Positions 18,379 through 27,609 of a stretch of DNA of 64,000 nt are shown one piece after another (the first letter of the stretch is position 1; every line of letters starts with the position of its first letter). The DNA lies in assembly GCA_016930085.1 (NCBI GenBank), contig JAFGHO010000018.1, positions 1-64,000 of the forward strand. Direction: 5' to 3'. A program made the translations under genes and the position numbers. Source of the stretch: Spirochaetales bacterium (GTDB lineage Bacteria; Spirochaetota; Spirochaetia; SZUA-6; JAFGRV01). The notes below the pieces were generated by a model, which ran no database searches, was not told where the DNA came from, and worked only from the letters and a program-made list of their open reading frames with translations.

Positions 18379-20091
18379 ATGCAGACCATTGACACATTAC
18401 GAAAGAAAATTTCCGCCATCGACGGAAAAGACTATGGAGCGTATCAGTCGCTCATCGGTGTTTATGAATATGGGGACTTCATTCTTTTCTGTGACCGGAT
18501 CCCGAAAGATCCCTACGCGCCGCCGCATACCGGTATTTATCGCCTCCGGATTCCGCGTGATTATACAACCATCCCTTCCGGGGTGTACGATTCGGTGATT
18601 ACCGGCACGGCGTATCGTGATTTCTGCGCGCGGAAATTTTACGATGCGTCTTCACGCATTTCGGGAACCCGATTGGGAACGGGATACAGCGGCATTATGA
18701 CAATAGACAAGCCGGGACAATCGATACTCGAAAGAAGCTCCGTCGTCGTGACCGCGGCATATCTCGAAATACGTTTTTTTATCGGCCTGCCGGCCGAAGG
18801 GAGAAACATTACATCGCAGGCGACCGCCGTCATGCTGTGCGACAAACTACCCGCGATCGTCGAAACATCCCTGTTCGCCCGGAATATCGATACATACGGG
18901 CTTGAAGAACATATACGAACGGCGGAAGATGCCGACTGCCTGAGGAAAAAGCTTACATCTTTGAAACTTGTCGCCTTTATCGCGGACGGGGCGATTCTTC
19001 CCAGAAGAAGCGGGACTGACGATAAACCGATGGAAGAAAAACAGGCGGTTTTTTTCCGTTCACCCGCACGTCTCAGGACATCCATCGCATTGCCCCATGC
19101 GGGAACAATAACCGGTATGGGAATTCCCGAGGGAATTACCCTGATAGTCGGGGGAGGATATCACGGGAAATCAACACTGCTCAACACGATATCACATGGT
19201 GTGTATAATCATATCCCCGGCGACGGGAGGGAGCGTTGCGTCTCGAATCAAAACACGATAAAAATCCGATCATACAGCGGCCGTTATATCGAGAAGGTCG
19301 ATATCTCGCCGTTCATAAACAACCTTCCCTCACGTTCGGATACCAGGGCCTTTTCTACCGAAAACGCAAGCGGCAGTACCTCACAGGCAGCGGCGATACA
19401 GGAAGCGGTCGAAGCGGGCGCGGAAGTATTGCTTATGGACGAAGACACATGCGCGACGAACTTCATGCTTCGCGACCATAAAATGCAGATGCTTGTCGAT
19501 AAAAAGGACGAGCCGATCACTGCGTTTATCGACAAAGCCCGGCCGTTGTTCACGGAAAACGGTGTCTCGACGGTCCTGGCTTTGGGAGGCTCGGGCGATT
19601 ATTTCGATATCGCCGACAGGGTCATACAAATGAAACGATATGTCCCTTATGATGTGACAGGAAAGGCCTTCCGGATATCCCGGCAGTTTCCTTCCTGCCG
19701 TTCGGTCGAGGACCGGCGGTTTCCGCGGCAATCGGGAAGAAGAATACCGCTTCCGGGCAGCATGGATCCGCGCAATGAATACGGGAAAGAAAGCGTGTAT
19801 ATGACGGAGGTCTACCGGATACATTTCGGAAAAACGATTATCGACCTTACCGATGTCGAACAGCTTGTGGAACTTTCACAAACAAAAGCCGTCGCCGCGG
19901 CTATCGTATTTTTACAACGCTCTATAGACGGAAAGAAGTCGATACGCGAAATTCTTGATGCTTTTGAAATCGAACGCAGCGATAAAGGTATCGACTTTAT
20001 TAGTGAAAAAATATCCGGCCATTTCGCCGGATTCAGGATTCTGGAGTTAGCCTGCGCCATAAACCGGTTGAGGGGGATGAAAATGCGGTAA
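18379..20091 (+). CDS. Predicted ATPase of the ABC class
   Basis: 570 residues, matching the family of predicted ABC-class ATPases (Pfam ABC_ATPase). Walker A is GGGYHGKST at about 258-266. A signature-like GSTSQAAAI precedes Walker B VLLMDEDT (about 349-356), and a switch-like LALGGSGDYFDIAD follows. No membrane segments. The family is widespread, cytosolic and uncharacterised. It ends four nt before the convergent C39-like gene. Confidence 0.9.
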   Translation: MQTIDTLRKKISAIDGKDYGAYQSLIGVYEYGDFILFCDRIPKDPYAPPHTGIYRLRIPRDYTTIPSGVYDSVITGTAYRDFCARKFYDASSRISGTRLGTGYSGIMTIDKPGQSILERSSVVVTAAYLEIRFFIGLPAEGRNITSQATAVMLCDKLPAIVETSLFARNIDTYGLEEHIRTAEDADCLRKKLTSLKLVAFIADGAILPRRSGTDDKPMEEKQAVFFRSPARLRTSIALPHAGTITGMGIPEGITLIVGGGYHGKSTLLNTISHGVYNHIPGDGRERCVSNQNTIKIRSYSGRYIEKVDISPFINNLPSRSDTRAFSTENASGSTSQAAAIQEAVEAGAEVLLMDEDTCATNFMLRDHKMQMLVDKKDEPITAFIDKARPLFTENGVSTVLALGGSGDYFDIADRVIQMKRYVPYDVTGKAFRISRQFPSCRSVEDRRFPRQSGRRIPLPGSMDPRNEYGKESVYMTEVYRIHFGKTIIDLTDVEQLVELSQTKAVAAAIVFLQRSIDGKKSIREILDAFEIERSDKGIDFISEKISGHFAGFRILELACAINRLRGMKMR

Positions 20092-20095
20092 GCGG

Positions 20096-21769
20096 CTACC
20101 GTATCACCTCGAGGACATTATCGCGAATCGACCTCATGAGTTCCGACGCGCTGTAATAACGATTTTTTCCGAGCATACTTGTTCCGTCCGCATAACGGGC
20201 CGAATTGGTTTTCCAGTCGGAAGGGATCGGGTCATAGACAATAAAGTATTTCCTGTCGAGTGTATATCCCTTTACAATCACATAGTGTCCGACACGGTCT
20301 TCGTAATATCTTCCGACGATATTTGTCGTCCTGTCGCCTTTTGTCCTGCTTATCTTTCCCGTATTGAATAAAATAATGACAATATTTCCGCGATCGATGA
20401 TCCTGAAAATATCATCGTTTCCTGATATGGTTTTCCTGTCGACCTCAACTCCGTGTCTTCCGAACGAACGTATCATGTTATCGAAACTGATGGCGCCGTC
20501 CCTGTAAGGCATACCGATTTCCGCCCTCACCTTTTCGACGGGAATATCGCGCGCGGTTGCCCAGTGAATCGCCATCGCGACACAGGCGGGCCCGCAGTTG
20601 CCGTTCACACCGGTGGCGAACTGCGTTTTGTACCAGTTATACGGGGGGTCGTAACTGTGTTTCGAGGGAAAAGGGCTGATAAAAAGATACATGGTATGTT
20701 TTTCCTTTTCCGTTTGAACGATTGCCCGCGAATACCCGCCCGAGGTGGTGAGAAATTTGTTTTCGCCGATATGCTGTAAAACGTTCGGCGCCTGGATTAA
20801 TGTAGCATTACCGCTTTCAAAGGAAACATCGTTTCCCAATACTTCCGACAGATCGATTATGTTGTTTATTTCACCGACCGTGACGAACCTCGGCGTATTC
20901 GATTCGATGCGAACCTTTTTCGTGGTTTTGGGCATGACCTCAATGCTTAATGTATTCGAAACGACTTCATGATGATCTTTATCCGTCAGAATAAGGAAAA
21001 CTTCGAACCTTCCGGTTTTCCTGTAAGTGAATGTCGGATTCTTTTCGAATGCATACCGGTCGTTTCCCAACACCCACATAAAGGAAGCGGCGCCTTCGGG
21101 AATCGGCGTATCGAGAGAAAAACTCACCGCCAACGGAGCATATCCCCTCCCGGAATTTGCACTGACCGAAATCTCCTCAGGCAGCAGGCGGGTATCCTGA
21201 CGATTTCCTTCGACGTGCGCTGCCGGGGAAACATCTGTTGCGGGAAATATATTAATCGTATCACCCGTCCTGAGGCTTTTCGGGTCGCTTATTCTGTTCG
21301 CTTTTAACAGATCGTAAAAGGAAATATCGTATTCTTTCGCGATACTGTAAATGCTGTCCCCCTCCCGGAGAATATGTATCGGGGGGACCTGCTTCTCCTC
21401 CGGGTTTCTCATCCCGATACCGATAAGCGCCGGCCGGCTTTCGTCATCAATCATTCCGAAAACAGTATATCCCGCATGGAACCCTGCGAGGGACGTTTCT
21501 TCAGGCAACAGCAAGGTTTTCCCGGAAAATGTAAGAGAAAAGATGTGGGGCGACGAAAGAAAGAGGAAAACAAGGAGAAGAACAAGCGCGCCCAGAATCG
21601 GGTACTTCAACATCGACGGTTTAAATCCCTTATGTCGCCGTCTTCTCGCCAAGGAGAATGACCAATTCACCCGCTTCCGCGATATACGGGAGACCGGCTG
21701 TTTGACGGGTCTGAGACCGGGCCGGCTGGATCTTTTTCTTATCTTCTGATTCTGTAATACGGAAATCAT
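20096..21769 (-). CDS. Membrane-anchored LysM/PKD protein with C39-like peptidase domain
   Basis: 557 residues. A basic cytosolic N-terminus (residues 1-50, many Arg/Lys) precedes one membrane segment (about 55-78). A LysM domain (about 125-170, LREGDSIYSIAKEYDISFYDLLKAN) should bind peptidoglycan. A PKD-like domain follows (about 200-280, PLAVSFSLDTPIPEGAASFMW). The C-terminal domain matches Peptidase_C39_2: Cys392 in NGNCGPAC, His495 in VGHYVIVKGY and Asp513 in IVYDP. All catalytic residues are present. The likely role is a periplasmic cysteine peptidase held at the cell wall; the substrate is unknown. Confidence 0.88.
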   Translation of the reverse strand: MISVLQNQKIRKRSSRPGLRPVKQPVSRISRKRVNWSFSLARRRRHKGFKPSMLKYPILGALVLLLVFLFLSSPHIFSLTFSGKTLLLPEETSLAGFHAGYTVFGMIDDESRPALIGIGMRNPEEKQVPPIHILREGDSIYSIAKEYDISFYDLLKANRISDPKSLRTGDTINIFPATDVSPAAHVEGNRQDTRLLPEEISVSANSGRGYAPLAVSFSLDTPIPEGAASFMWVLGNDRYAFEKNPTFTYRKTGRFEVFLILTDKDHHEVVSNTLSIEVMPKTTKKVRIESNTPRFVTVGEINNIIDLSEVLGNDVSFESGNATLIQAPNVLQHIGENKFLTTSGGYSRAIVQTEKEKHTMYLFISPFPSKHSYDPPYNWYKTQFATGVNGNCGPACVAMAIHWATARDIPVEKVRAEIGMPYRDGAISFDNMIRSFGRHGVEVDRKTISGNDDIFRIIDRGNIVIILFNTGKISRTKGDRTTNIVGRYYEDRVGHYVIVKGYTLDRKYFIVYDPIPSDWKTNSARYADGTSMLGKNRYYSASELMRSIRDNVLEVIR

Positions 21770-21907
21770 GGTTCTCCCCCTCCCGTTAAGAATATCGACA
21801 TTATTTTTTACTCATTGAAGAAAAATCGGGATAAAAACAGGCGGGGATAAACTCCCATGCTGCGGCCGTCGTGAAGCACGATGCCGTCTATGATATGGGA
21901 GAACGTG

Positions 21908-21949
21908 GATCCGGCGGTCCCGGATTCCGATCCGGCGGTCCCGGATTCC
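21908..21949. repeat. Exact 2 x 21-bp tandem repeat
   Basis: Two identical adjacent 21-bp units beginning GATCCGGCGGTCCCGG (21908-21928 and 21929-21949). They abut the stop of the symporter gene, which is read leftward from 23177 and ends at 21951. GC-rich, in the 181-bp gap before the LysM gene. Confidence 0.8.
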
Positions 21950-21950
21950 G

Positions 21951-23177
21951 CTAAATGAAATCCCTTGCTTCTATCTTGAATTTCATACTGTCATGATGGG
22001 TGATAAAAAACGCGACAAAAGCTGACACGGCAACATCGATCACAACCCCGAAACTGACAAGAAGGGGGGCAATCGGTTTTAAAATCAGGTACATCTCCTG
22101 AACGCCGCTTCCGAAGCTGTTGCAGAGAAGACTGATTGCGGTAAAGGCCCCTATCCCGGGCACGGGGCTGATAACAAATGAAACAAGAAATGAAAGCCCG
22201 ATAATCCATAAAACTTCGAGGATGCTGATATCGAGTGAACGTGAAGAGTTGAGAATCACGATAAAGGAGACACTCGTGACGAGGGCGGTCCCGGCCTTAC
22301 CGAACAGGGCGAACATCGGATAGGAGATGGAACCGATTTTGCGGGAAACACCCATATTTTCCTTCCCGTGTTTGATGAGCATACCAAGGGATATATACTC
22401 GTCCCCTGTTATAAAAGCGGTCAGCAGCGGGGCCGTGATTGCGTAAAGCCATTTAAACGGATTTTTCCTTTCGACAAAGAAATAGAGAAGCAGGGGAAAA
22501 ATACAAAAAAGAACAATGGCAACATCAATAATGAGGATGATAATTAGCTGGAAATAGATCGAAATATCCTCGATCATGGTGAATTTCATGATTGTCGCGG
22601 TCGTGATGGCAAGAATTCCGACCGCGAATATTTCGGCGACAAAGGAATAAATATGATAGAAAACCCGTGAAAGGGAATCGACCAGCTGAACAACGGGCCG
22701 TGTAATAATCTTGTCGAATGTGAGATTCATGCCGATTACCAGCGCAAGGACCACGAGGGGAAGGAGAAAATCCCCCCGGTCGATCAACGCATTGAACATG
22801 TTCTTCGGGAACATGGTAAGCAGGGTCTCCTTGAGTCCCGGCACATTGATCTTTTCCATTTCCTCCGGTACCATCGCAATGCCCTTGGGAAAAAAGATGA
22901 ACACCGAAAGCACCCCGATCAGAACGAGGATAAGCGTCGAGGCGATCATGAAAAGGAACATATAACCGTACGTTTTGAACCTGCTCTTTTCAAGCTTCAG
23001 TTCATAGGTACCAATGACAAGAGAAAAAAAGACAAGGGGAAAAATCGCATACCTGCCGATATTGACGGCAATCTGGGCGGCACTGTCAAAAAAACTTCCC
23101 ACAAGATTCGAAGGAACAACGTATCCCAAAATGATTCCGAGTATAATCCCGATAAGCAGCTTGATCCATATCTTCAT
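21951..23177 (-). CDS. Dicarboxylate/amino acid:cation symporter
   Basis: 408 residues with about eight to nine hydrophobic segments. The opening IWIKLLIGIILGIILGYVVPSN, followed by IGRYAIFPLVFFSLVIGTYEL, is typical of the SDF/DAACS family (GltP/DctA type). TTATIMKFTMIEDISIYFQ and later ISPVPGIGAFTAISLL are the re-entrant-loop regions. The exact substrate cannot be read; the usual NMDGT-like motif is not obvious, so it belongs to a divergent branch. Inner-membrane, sodium- or proton-coupled uptake is expected. It stands alone. Confidence 0.85.
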   Translation of the reverse strand: MKIWIKLLIGIILGIILGYVVPSNLVGSFFDSAAQIAVNIGRYAIFPLVFFSLVIGTYELKLEKSRFKTYGYMFLFMIASTLILVLIGVLSVFIFFPKGIAMVPEEMEKINVPGLKETLLTMFPKNMFNALIDRGDFLLPLVVLALVIGMNLTFDKIITRPVVQLVDSLSRVFYHIYSFVAEIFAVGILAITTATIMKFTMIEDISIYFQLIIILIIDVAIVLFCIFPLLLYFFVERKNPFKWLYAITAPLLTAFITGDEYISLGMLIKHGKENMGVSRKIGSISYPMFALFGKAGTALVTSVSFIVILNSSRSLDISILEVLWIIGLSFLVSFVISPVPGIGAFTAISLLCNSFGSGVQEMYLILKPIAPLLVSFGVVIDVAVSAFVAFFITHHDSMKFKIEARDFI

Positions 23178-23468
23178 AGTTCATCCCCGTCTACTTTTCT
23201 CTCCGAAGCAATAACACTATCGCTTAAAATCGTTGACCGTAAAAGTTCCGCGGAGAGATCATTTCATGAAAAAACATCAGATTATTTTATATATCGATAT
23301 GACAAGTACGTCAAGTGAAGAACCGATAATTCCGCCGGTATGCCCGCAGGGTGCCGCAATCATGATGATGCGGCCCGTTCGGAGGCGCTAAACCGGGCCC
23401 GCATGAACTGCTTTTCATGTATACGGCTTGAAGAAACGCATAAAATATCCTACAATGCCCCGGCAAGC

Positions 23469-24818
23469 ATGAAAATCAGAACGCGTTTTACCTGTCAATC
23501 ATGCGGTCATGAAGAACCGCGATGGCTCGGCCGCTGTCCCCACTGCGGTTCATGGAATTCATTTGAAGAAATCAAGGCGGGTACATCCGCAACCCGCCGG
23601 ACACAAACGAGCGGCCATGCACCGGTACCCCTCAACGCGATCGAAACAAAAGACAAAGTGCTTTCTGATTCAGGTATCGAAGAACTCAACCGGGTGCTCG
23701 GCGGTGGAATCGTCACGGGTTCGACAATACTCGTCGGCGGTGAGCCCGGCATCGGGAAATCCACCCTGATGCTTCAACTCGCCGCATCCATGAAAACGAA
23801 AGGCCGGGTTCTCTATGTCACGGGTGAAGAATCGGCCGAACAGATAAAACGACGGGCGGGAAGACTTGCTGCCTGTACGGACACAATCGAAGTCTTTTGT
23901 GAAACGAATCTCTCATCGATCCTGAAATCGATGGAGACATTGAAACCCGTCCTCGTCATAATCGATTCGATCCAGACGATTCATTCGGATGAGGCGGGGG
24001 CGATTCCCGGTACACCGTCACAGGTAAAAACATGCACCTATGAGTTGAACGAACACATCAAGAGACATGGTTCATCGCTTTTCCTCATCGGTCACGTGAC
24101 AAAAGAAGGAATCATCGCGGGGCCCAAGATTGTCGAACATCTTGTGGACACGGTCCTCTATTTTGATCAATCCGATTCCGATGTGAGAATACTCAGGTCG
24201 ACAAAAAACAGGTTCGGAGCCACCCATGAGATCGGTCTTTTTACCATGACGGAAAAGGGACTTCTTCAGGTGGCGGACCCCTCTTCCCTTTTTCTCGAAC
24301 ACAGAGAGACAAGCCCGCCGTCGGGCGTCGTCGTTGCCGCGGTCTATGAAGGGACGCGGGCGCTTATGGTCGAAGTGCAAAGCCTGGTCGTTCCGGTAAA
24401 AGGGGGTATCTCCCGTGTTTTTTCCGATAAAATCGACTCGCGCAGGGTATCCCGGCTTGCCGCCGTCCTCGAAAAACACCTTCAGGTGGCTTTTTCCGAT
24501 GTTGACATCTATGTCAATATCGCGGGCGGCATCAAAATCACCGAGGTGGGAATCGATCTCGCCATCTGCCTTTCACTCTATTCGGCCAGAACGGACCTGC
24601 TCCTGCCCCCGAAAACGGCGGTCGTCGGTGAAGTCAGCCTTGCGGGAGAACTGCGTTCCGTCACCCATACCGAAAGAAGAATCAAATCCGCGTACGAAAT
24701 GGGTTTTTCCCACATTATCGGTCCGGCCCTCAAGGAGGAGGAAAAGGCGGCGGGAATATCGTATAAAGGGCTGACGACGGTGAAGGACGCGGTAAGAACC
24801 GCATTTACACAACAATAA
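23469..24818 (+). CDS. radA: DNA repair protein RadA
   Basis: 449 residues from the ATG at 23469. The frame is open from 23340, but the family starts just before the zinc finger, so the internal ATG was chosen. A C4 zinc finger (Cys9, 12, 23, 26: CQSCGHEEPRWLGRCPHC) precedes the RecA-like ATPase with Walker A GGEPGIGKST and Walker B VLVIIDSIQT. The RadA-specific KNRFG motif is present (STKNRFGATHEIGLF). The C-terminal Lon-protease-like domain (VYVNIAGGIKITEVGIDLAICL) lacks the catalytic use. RadA promotes branch migration in homologous recombination. The length matches the family. Confidence 0.96.
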   Translation: MKIRTRFTCQSCGHEEPRWLGRCPHCGSWNSFEEIKAGTSATRRTQTSGHAPVPLNAIETKDKVLSDSGIEELNRVLGGGIVTGSTILVGGEPGIGKSTLMLQLAASMKTKGRVLYVTGEESAEQIKRRAGRLAACTDTIEVFCETNLSSILKSMETLKPVLVIIDSIQTIHSDEAGAIPGTPSQVKTCTYELNEHIKRHGSSLFLIGHVTKEGIIAGPKIVEHLVDTVLYFDQSDSDVRILRSTKNRFGATHEIGLFTMTEKGLLQVADPSSLFLEHRETSPPSGVVVAAVYEGTRALMVEVQSLVVPVKGGISRVFSDKIDSRRVSRLAAVLEKHLQVAFSDVDIYVNIAGGIKITEVGIDLAICLSLYSARTDLLLPPKTAVVGEVSLAGELRSVTHTERRIKSAYEMGFSHIIGPALKEEEKAAGISYKGLTTVKDAVRTAFTQQ

Positions 24819-24943
24819 ACTGTTCGCCGGAAACAGTTTTAGCACCGTCGCACGGGAAACACGACAGGAACACATGACGGCCGCCTGAACAACAGAAATC
24901 GTGATACGCATCCATTCGGTTCCTCATCAAGCCCCGCAAACAT

Positions 24944-24990
24944 AAAAGCCGGACGCGTCCTTCCGTCGAGGTTCCCGCCGCCCGGCTTTT
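24944..24990. terminator. Terminator-like inverted repeat between convergent genes
   Basis: AAAAGCCGG (24944-24952) pairs with CCGGCTTTT (24982-24990). The A and T ends make it work in both directions for radA and the leftward zinc-ribbon gene. The loop is long (29 nt), which weakens the call. Confidence 0.45.
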
Positions 24991-25014
24991 CATGTGTCGT
25001 GCCGCTTCACTCCC

Positions 25015-25248
25015 TCAATCCGCCCAGGCGGGCATCGAGTTCATATAGTGGTCGGCTCGCTTCAGGAAATCGACATTCTTTTTTTCCGGCGCCCACTCCC
25101 TGAGCCATCCGGCTATGCCCTGTCGCACCTGTTCACGGGGCAGAAGATTCCCCTCCTTGTCGGAACAATACGTGCAATATATCTCCTTTGCTTTCGGATT
25201 CGCATTCCCTTCAAGGAGCATGCCGCATGACAGACATGATGAAGCCAT
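25015..25248 (-). CDS. Small zinc-ribbon protein
   Basis: The start is the ATG at 25248, after GGAGGTGACATT, a strong ribosome-binding site; the open frame reaches 25311 but lacks one there. The 77 residues begin ASSCLSCGMLLEG and continue YCTYCSDKEGNLL, a CxxC...CxxC zinc ribbon like Pfam Zn_ribbon_2. A helical tail follows (VRQGIAGWLREW...YMNSMPAWAD). These are small cytosolic proteins of unknown role, sometimes fused to regulators. Confidence 0.75.
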   Translation of the reverse strand: MASSCLSCGMLLEGNANPKAKEIYCTYCSDKEGNLLPREQVRQGIAGWLREWAPEKKNVDFLKRADHYMNSMPAWAD

Positions 25249-25393
25249 AATGTCACCTCCCTTTAATATTTTCTTCAATCCTATCATTCGGCTTTGACAC
25301 CAGTATGTCATGTTTGGCGAGTAAATTTTTTTATATAAAAATTGTGTTGACGGATACCATCCTGTTTCAGTAATGATTTGAAATCACCGGAAA

Positions 25394-25861
25394 TCACATA
25401 CCCATTGTATTGAGTGCCGGTCTGAGTTCCTTTATCAGCTGTGTTTCTTTCGATAATATCGAACATAAAGGAAGGTATGCCCAGCGGAGAAAAAGCGTAC
25501 CGTTAAAATACTGACTGGCATGAAGGAGGGCCCGACCCTTATGACGGCTGGTTTTGTGTTTCGGAGGGCGGCCCCCGTGCCGTTTGATTTCCAGATAGGG
25601 ACGGAATTTATAACCGGGAAGACGTGTATGAAGATCTTTTGCCTTGCCGACATACACTACGGAAGGGGTTATTCTCATCTTATCTATTGCCTTTACATAA
25701 TTGGGATCAGTCTCCGATGGCAGACGGGGATTGGGTTTAAGCGGATCGGGATACTCGGTAAAAACATAAACCCCGGAACCGGCAGGTATGTTTATTTTTT
25801 TGAAGTCAATTGTCGATAACCGATACGGTCCGATCCATTTTAGCTGGTTATATAACGGCAT
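25394..25861 (-). CDS. GIY-YIG nuclease-like protein
   Basis: 155 residues from the ATG at 25861, chosen because GGAGG lies just upstream; the frame is open to 25912. GSGVYVFTEY and VVYVGKAKDLHTRL are the two strands and helix of the GIY-YIG fold (here GVY...VYVG). The C-terminal ELRPALNTMG matches the usual Asn-containing end. The region between is longer than normal and basic (KRHGGRPPKHKTSRHKGR). Alone, with no partner enzyme. Nuclease activity is possible but not shown. Confidence 0.7.
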   Translation of the reverse strand: MPLYNQLKWIGPYRLSTIDFKKINIPAGSGVYVFTEYPDPLKPNPRLPSETDPNYVKAIDKMRITPSVVYVGKAKDLHTRLPGYKFRPYLEIKRHGGRPPKHKTSRHKGRALLHASQYFNGTLFLRWAYLPLCSILSKETQLIKELRPALNTMGM

Positions 25862-26100
25862 ATACACCTCCATTTGAAATGCACCTGCAACCGGAGGGGG
25901 ACGACAAAACATCCCGTCCGTCCCTTTGCATTATCATAATGGGTTTCATCTTCCCATAACCATGATTTCACTTGATGTTTCAGAAATAGTATTCTGTTTT
26001 TTTATCCGGTTCCTGTCAAGACATTTTGCGTGATTATTTTTATTTTTATAAAATGAGACCACCTTACAAAAAAAATCTCATCCCTATCATCCATCCGCAT

Positions 26101-27405
26101 CTATTTCTCAAAAATGAACTCCACCCGCCGGTTCTTCCATACATTATCCGTATCGTCGAACGGGACAATCGGCATATCCCCCCCGACGCCCCTCACCGTC
26201 AGCCTCCCGGCATCGATGCCCCGCACGACAAGGGCGTCTCTCACCGCTTCCGCGCGAACGAGGGAAAGCGGCAGTAAAACTTCCTCCTGTTCGATTTTCT
26301 TCTTTTCGGGGTCCGCCCAGTCGAGATGATTCGCGTGGCCCTCGATGCGGATCGAGTAACCGCCGAATTGCGTTGAAAACAGTTCGGCGAGATGATCGAG
26401 AATCTCCCGGTTTTTTTCCGTTGTCGCCTCATCGCCGTCGATGACGAGACTGGCCGAAAACGGGGGGAACGTGATACTGGGGATTCGGACGTTGAAGGCG
26501 GTTTCCGTTTCATGGACCAGGATACCCGTATTGATAACCGCCCGCGCCTCCGTTTTTCTGCCGAACTCGTCCGACAACGAAAACTCCACATAATAGGTCA
26601 TAGCCGATTCGACAAGTTCTTCGTCATCGGAATAGCCGTCCCACAGGATTTTACCGGGTACCGGTTCGGTACCGGAAAAGGATCTGAAACGGTGGTGCAT
26701 GGGGTCGAGAATGTGAAGTTCCCATTCGTCGATGTGAGAAAAGGTGAGAACATGAAGGGAAATCTCGGCAATATCGTTCCGGTCGTCGCCGTCCGGTGAA
26801 AATAAAGGCGGAGAAACACCGATCCAGGCCTTCGCCTTTTCCGGTATACCGGGGATAATCCGGTAGCGGTTTTTCAGACCGATGTGAAACCGGAACATGA
26901 GCGGCCAGCCGTTCGACAACTGGAGGGAGGTGTCGAAGGAAAAAAAGACGGAGGTGTTTTTGACGATATTGACGTCGAACAGACAACCGGCGGTCAGATG
27001 TGGATTGACGAGCAGATCGATGTAATTATAATGGAAGACAACGCCGCCCCCGGCATGGGGGGTGACGAGCAGAAAAGGAAAGGGTGCAAAATGATACCCC
27101 CCCGTAAGGACAATGTCGCAATGGCTTGAAAACGCGATGTCTTCCCGCTGCGGTCTGCTCAATGCCGTATCCAGAAAAAGCTGGGTATAAAAATGGCTGG
27201 CAATGATATTCGACGCACCAATGCCGAAAAGAAAACCGGGGGCCGCTTCATAACGACTGTGTAAATCAGGCTGCTGAAAAGAAAAGGTTGCGGCCATAAA
27301 AGGAGAAAGGTGAACGATCGGATACGGATAGGTATAGGCACCCAGCGGTTGAGCAATAGTAATGAAGAAAAACGGTAATACGGCAATATTCAGTTTCTTT
27401 TTCAT
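26101..27405 (-). CDS. Outer-membrane-associated OmpA-domain protein
   Basis: 434 residues with signal peptide KLNIAVLPFFFITIAQPLGAY. Residues 25-200 look like a beta-barrel or beta-rich domain. Residues about 205-305 contain VSPPLFSPDGDDRNDIAEISL...ILWDGYSDD, an FlgD/Ig-like segment often seen in spirochaetes. The C-terminus (about 318-434) is an OmpA-like peptidoglycan-binding domain: IRIEGHANHLDW, SLVRAEAVRDALVVRGID, RRVEFIFEK. It probably links the outer membrane to the cell wall. Divergent from the CsgG-like gene at 27610. Confidence 0.82.
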   Translation of the reverse strand: MKKKLNIAVLPFFFITIAQPLGAYTYPYPIVHLSPFMAATFSFQQPDLHSRYEAAPGFLFGIGASNIIASHFYTQLFLDTALSRPQREDIAFSSHCDIVLTGGYHFAPFPFLLVTPHAGGGVVFHYNYIDLLVNPHLTAGCLFDVNIVKNTSVFFSFDTSLQLSNGWPLMFRFHIGLKNRYRIIPGIPEKAKAWIGVSPPLFSPDGDDRNDIAEISLHVLTFSHIDEWELHILDPMHHRFRSFSGTEPVPGKILWDGYSDDEELVESAMTYYVEFSLSDEFGRKTEARAVINTGILVHETETAFNVRIPSITFPPFSASLVIDGDEATTEKNREILDHLAELFSTQFGGYSIRIEGHANHLDWADPEKKKIEQEEVLLPLSLVRAEAVRDALVVRGIDAGRLTVRGVGGDMPIVPFDDTDNVWKNRRVEFIFEK

Positions 27406-27609
27406 CGCCTGTCAACTATATTGAATTTGTTCGTCACGATAAACGAAAGGGTAGTATATCAGATTCGACGAACTAGTAAAAGCAATCGGGGAAATATACA
27501 ATTTACCGGACGTATCGTTACGGCACAAGGGCCGCTTTTTGTTATGAAATTCGCCATCCCCCCCCGCATTTCCTTGACAGGTGTGATGATAACCCTATAA
27601 TTCAAGGTA

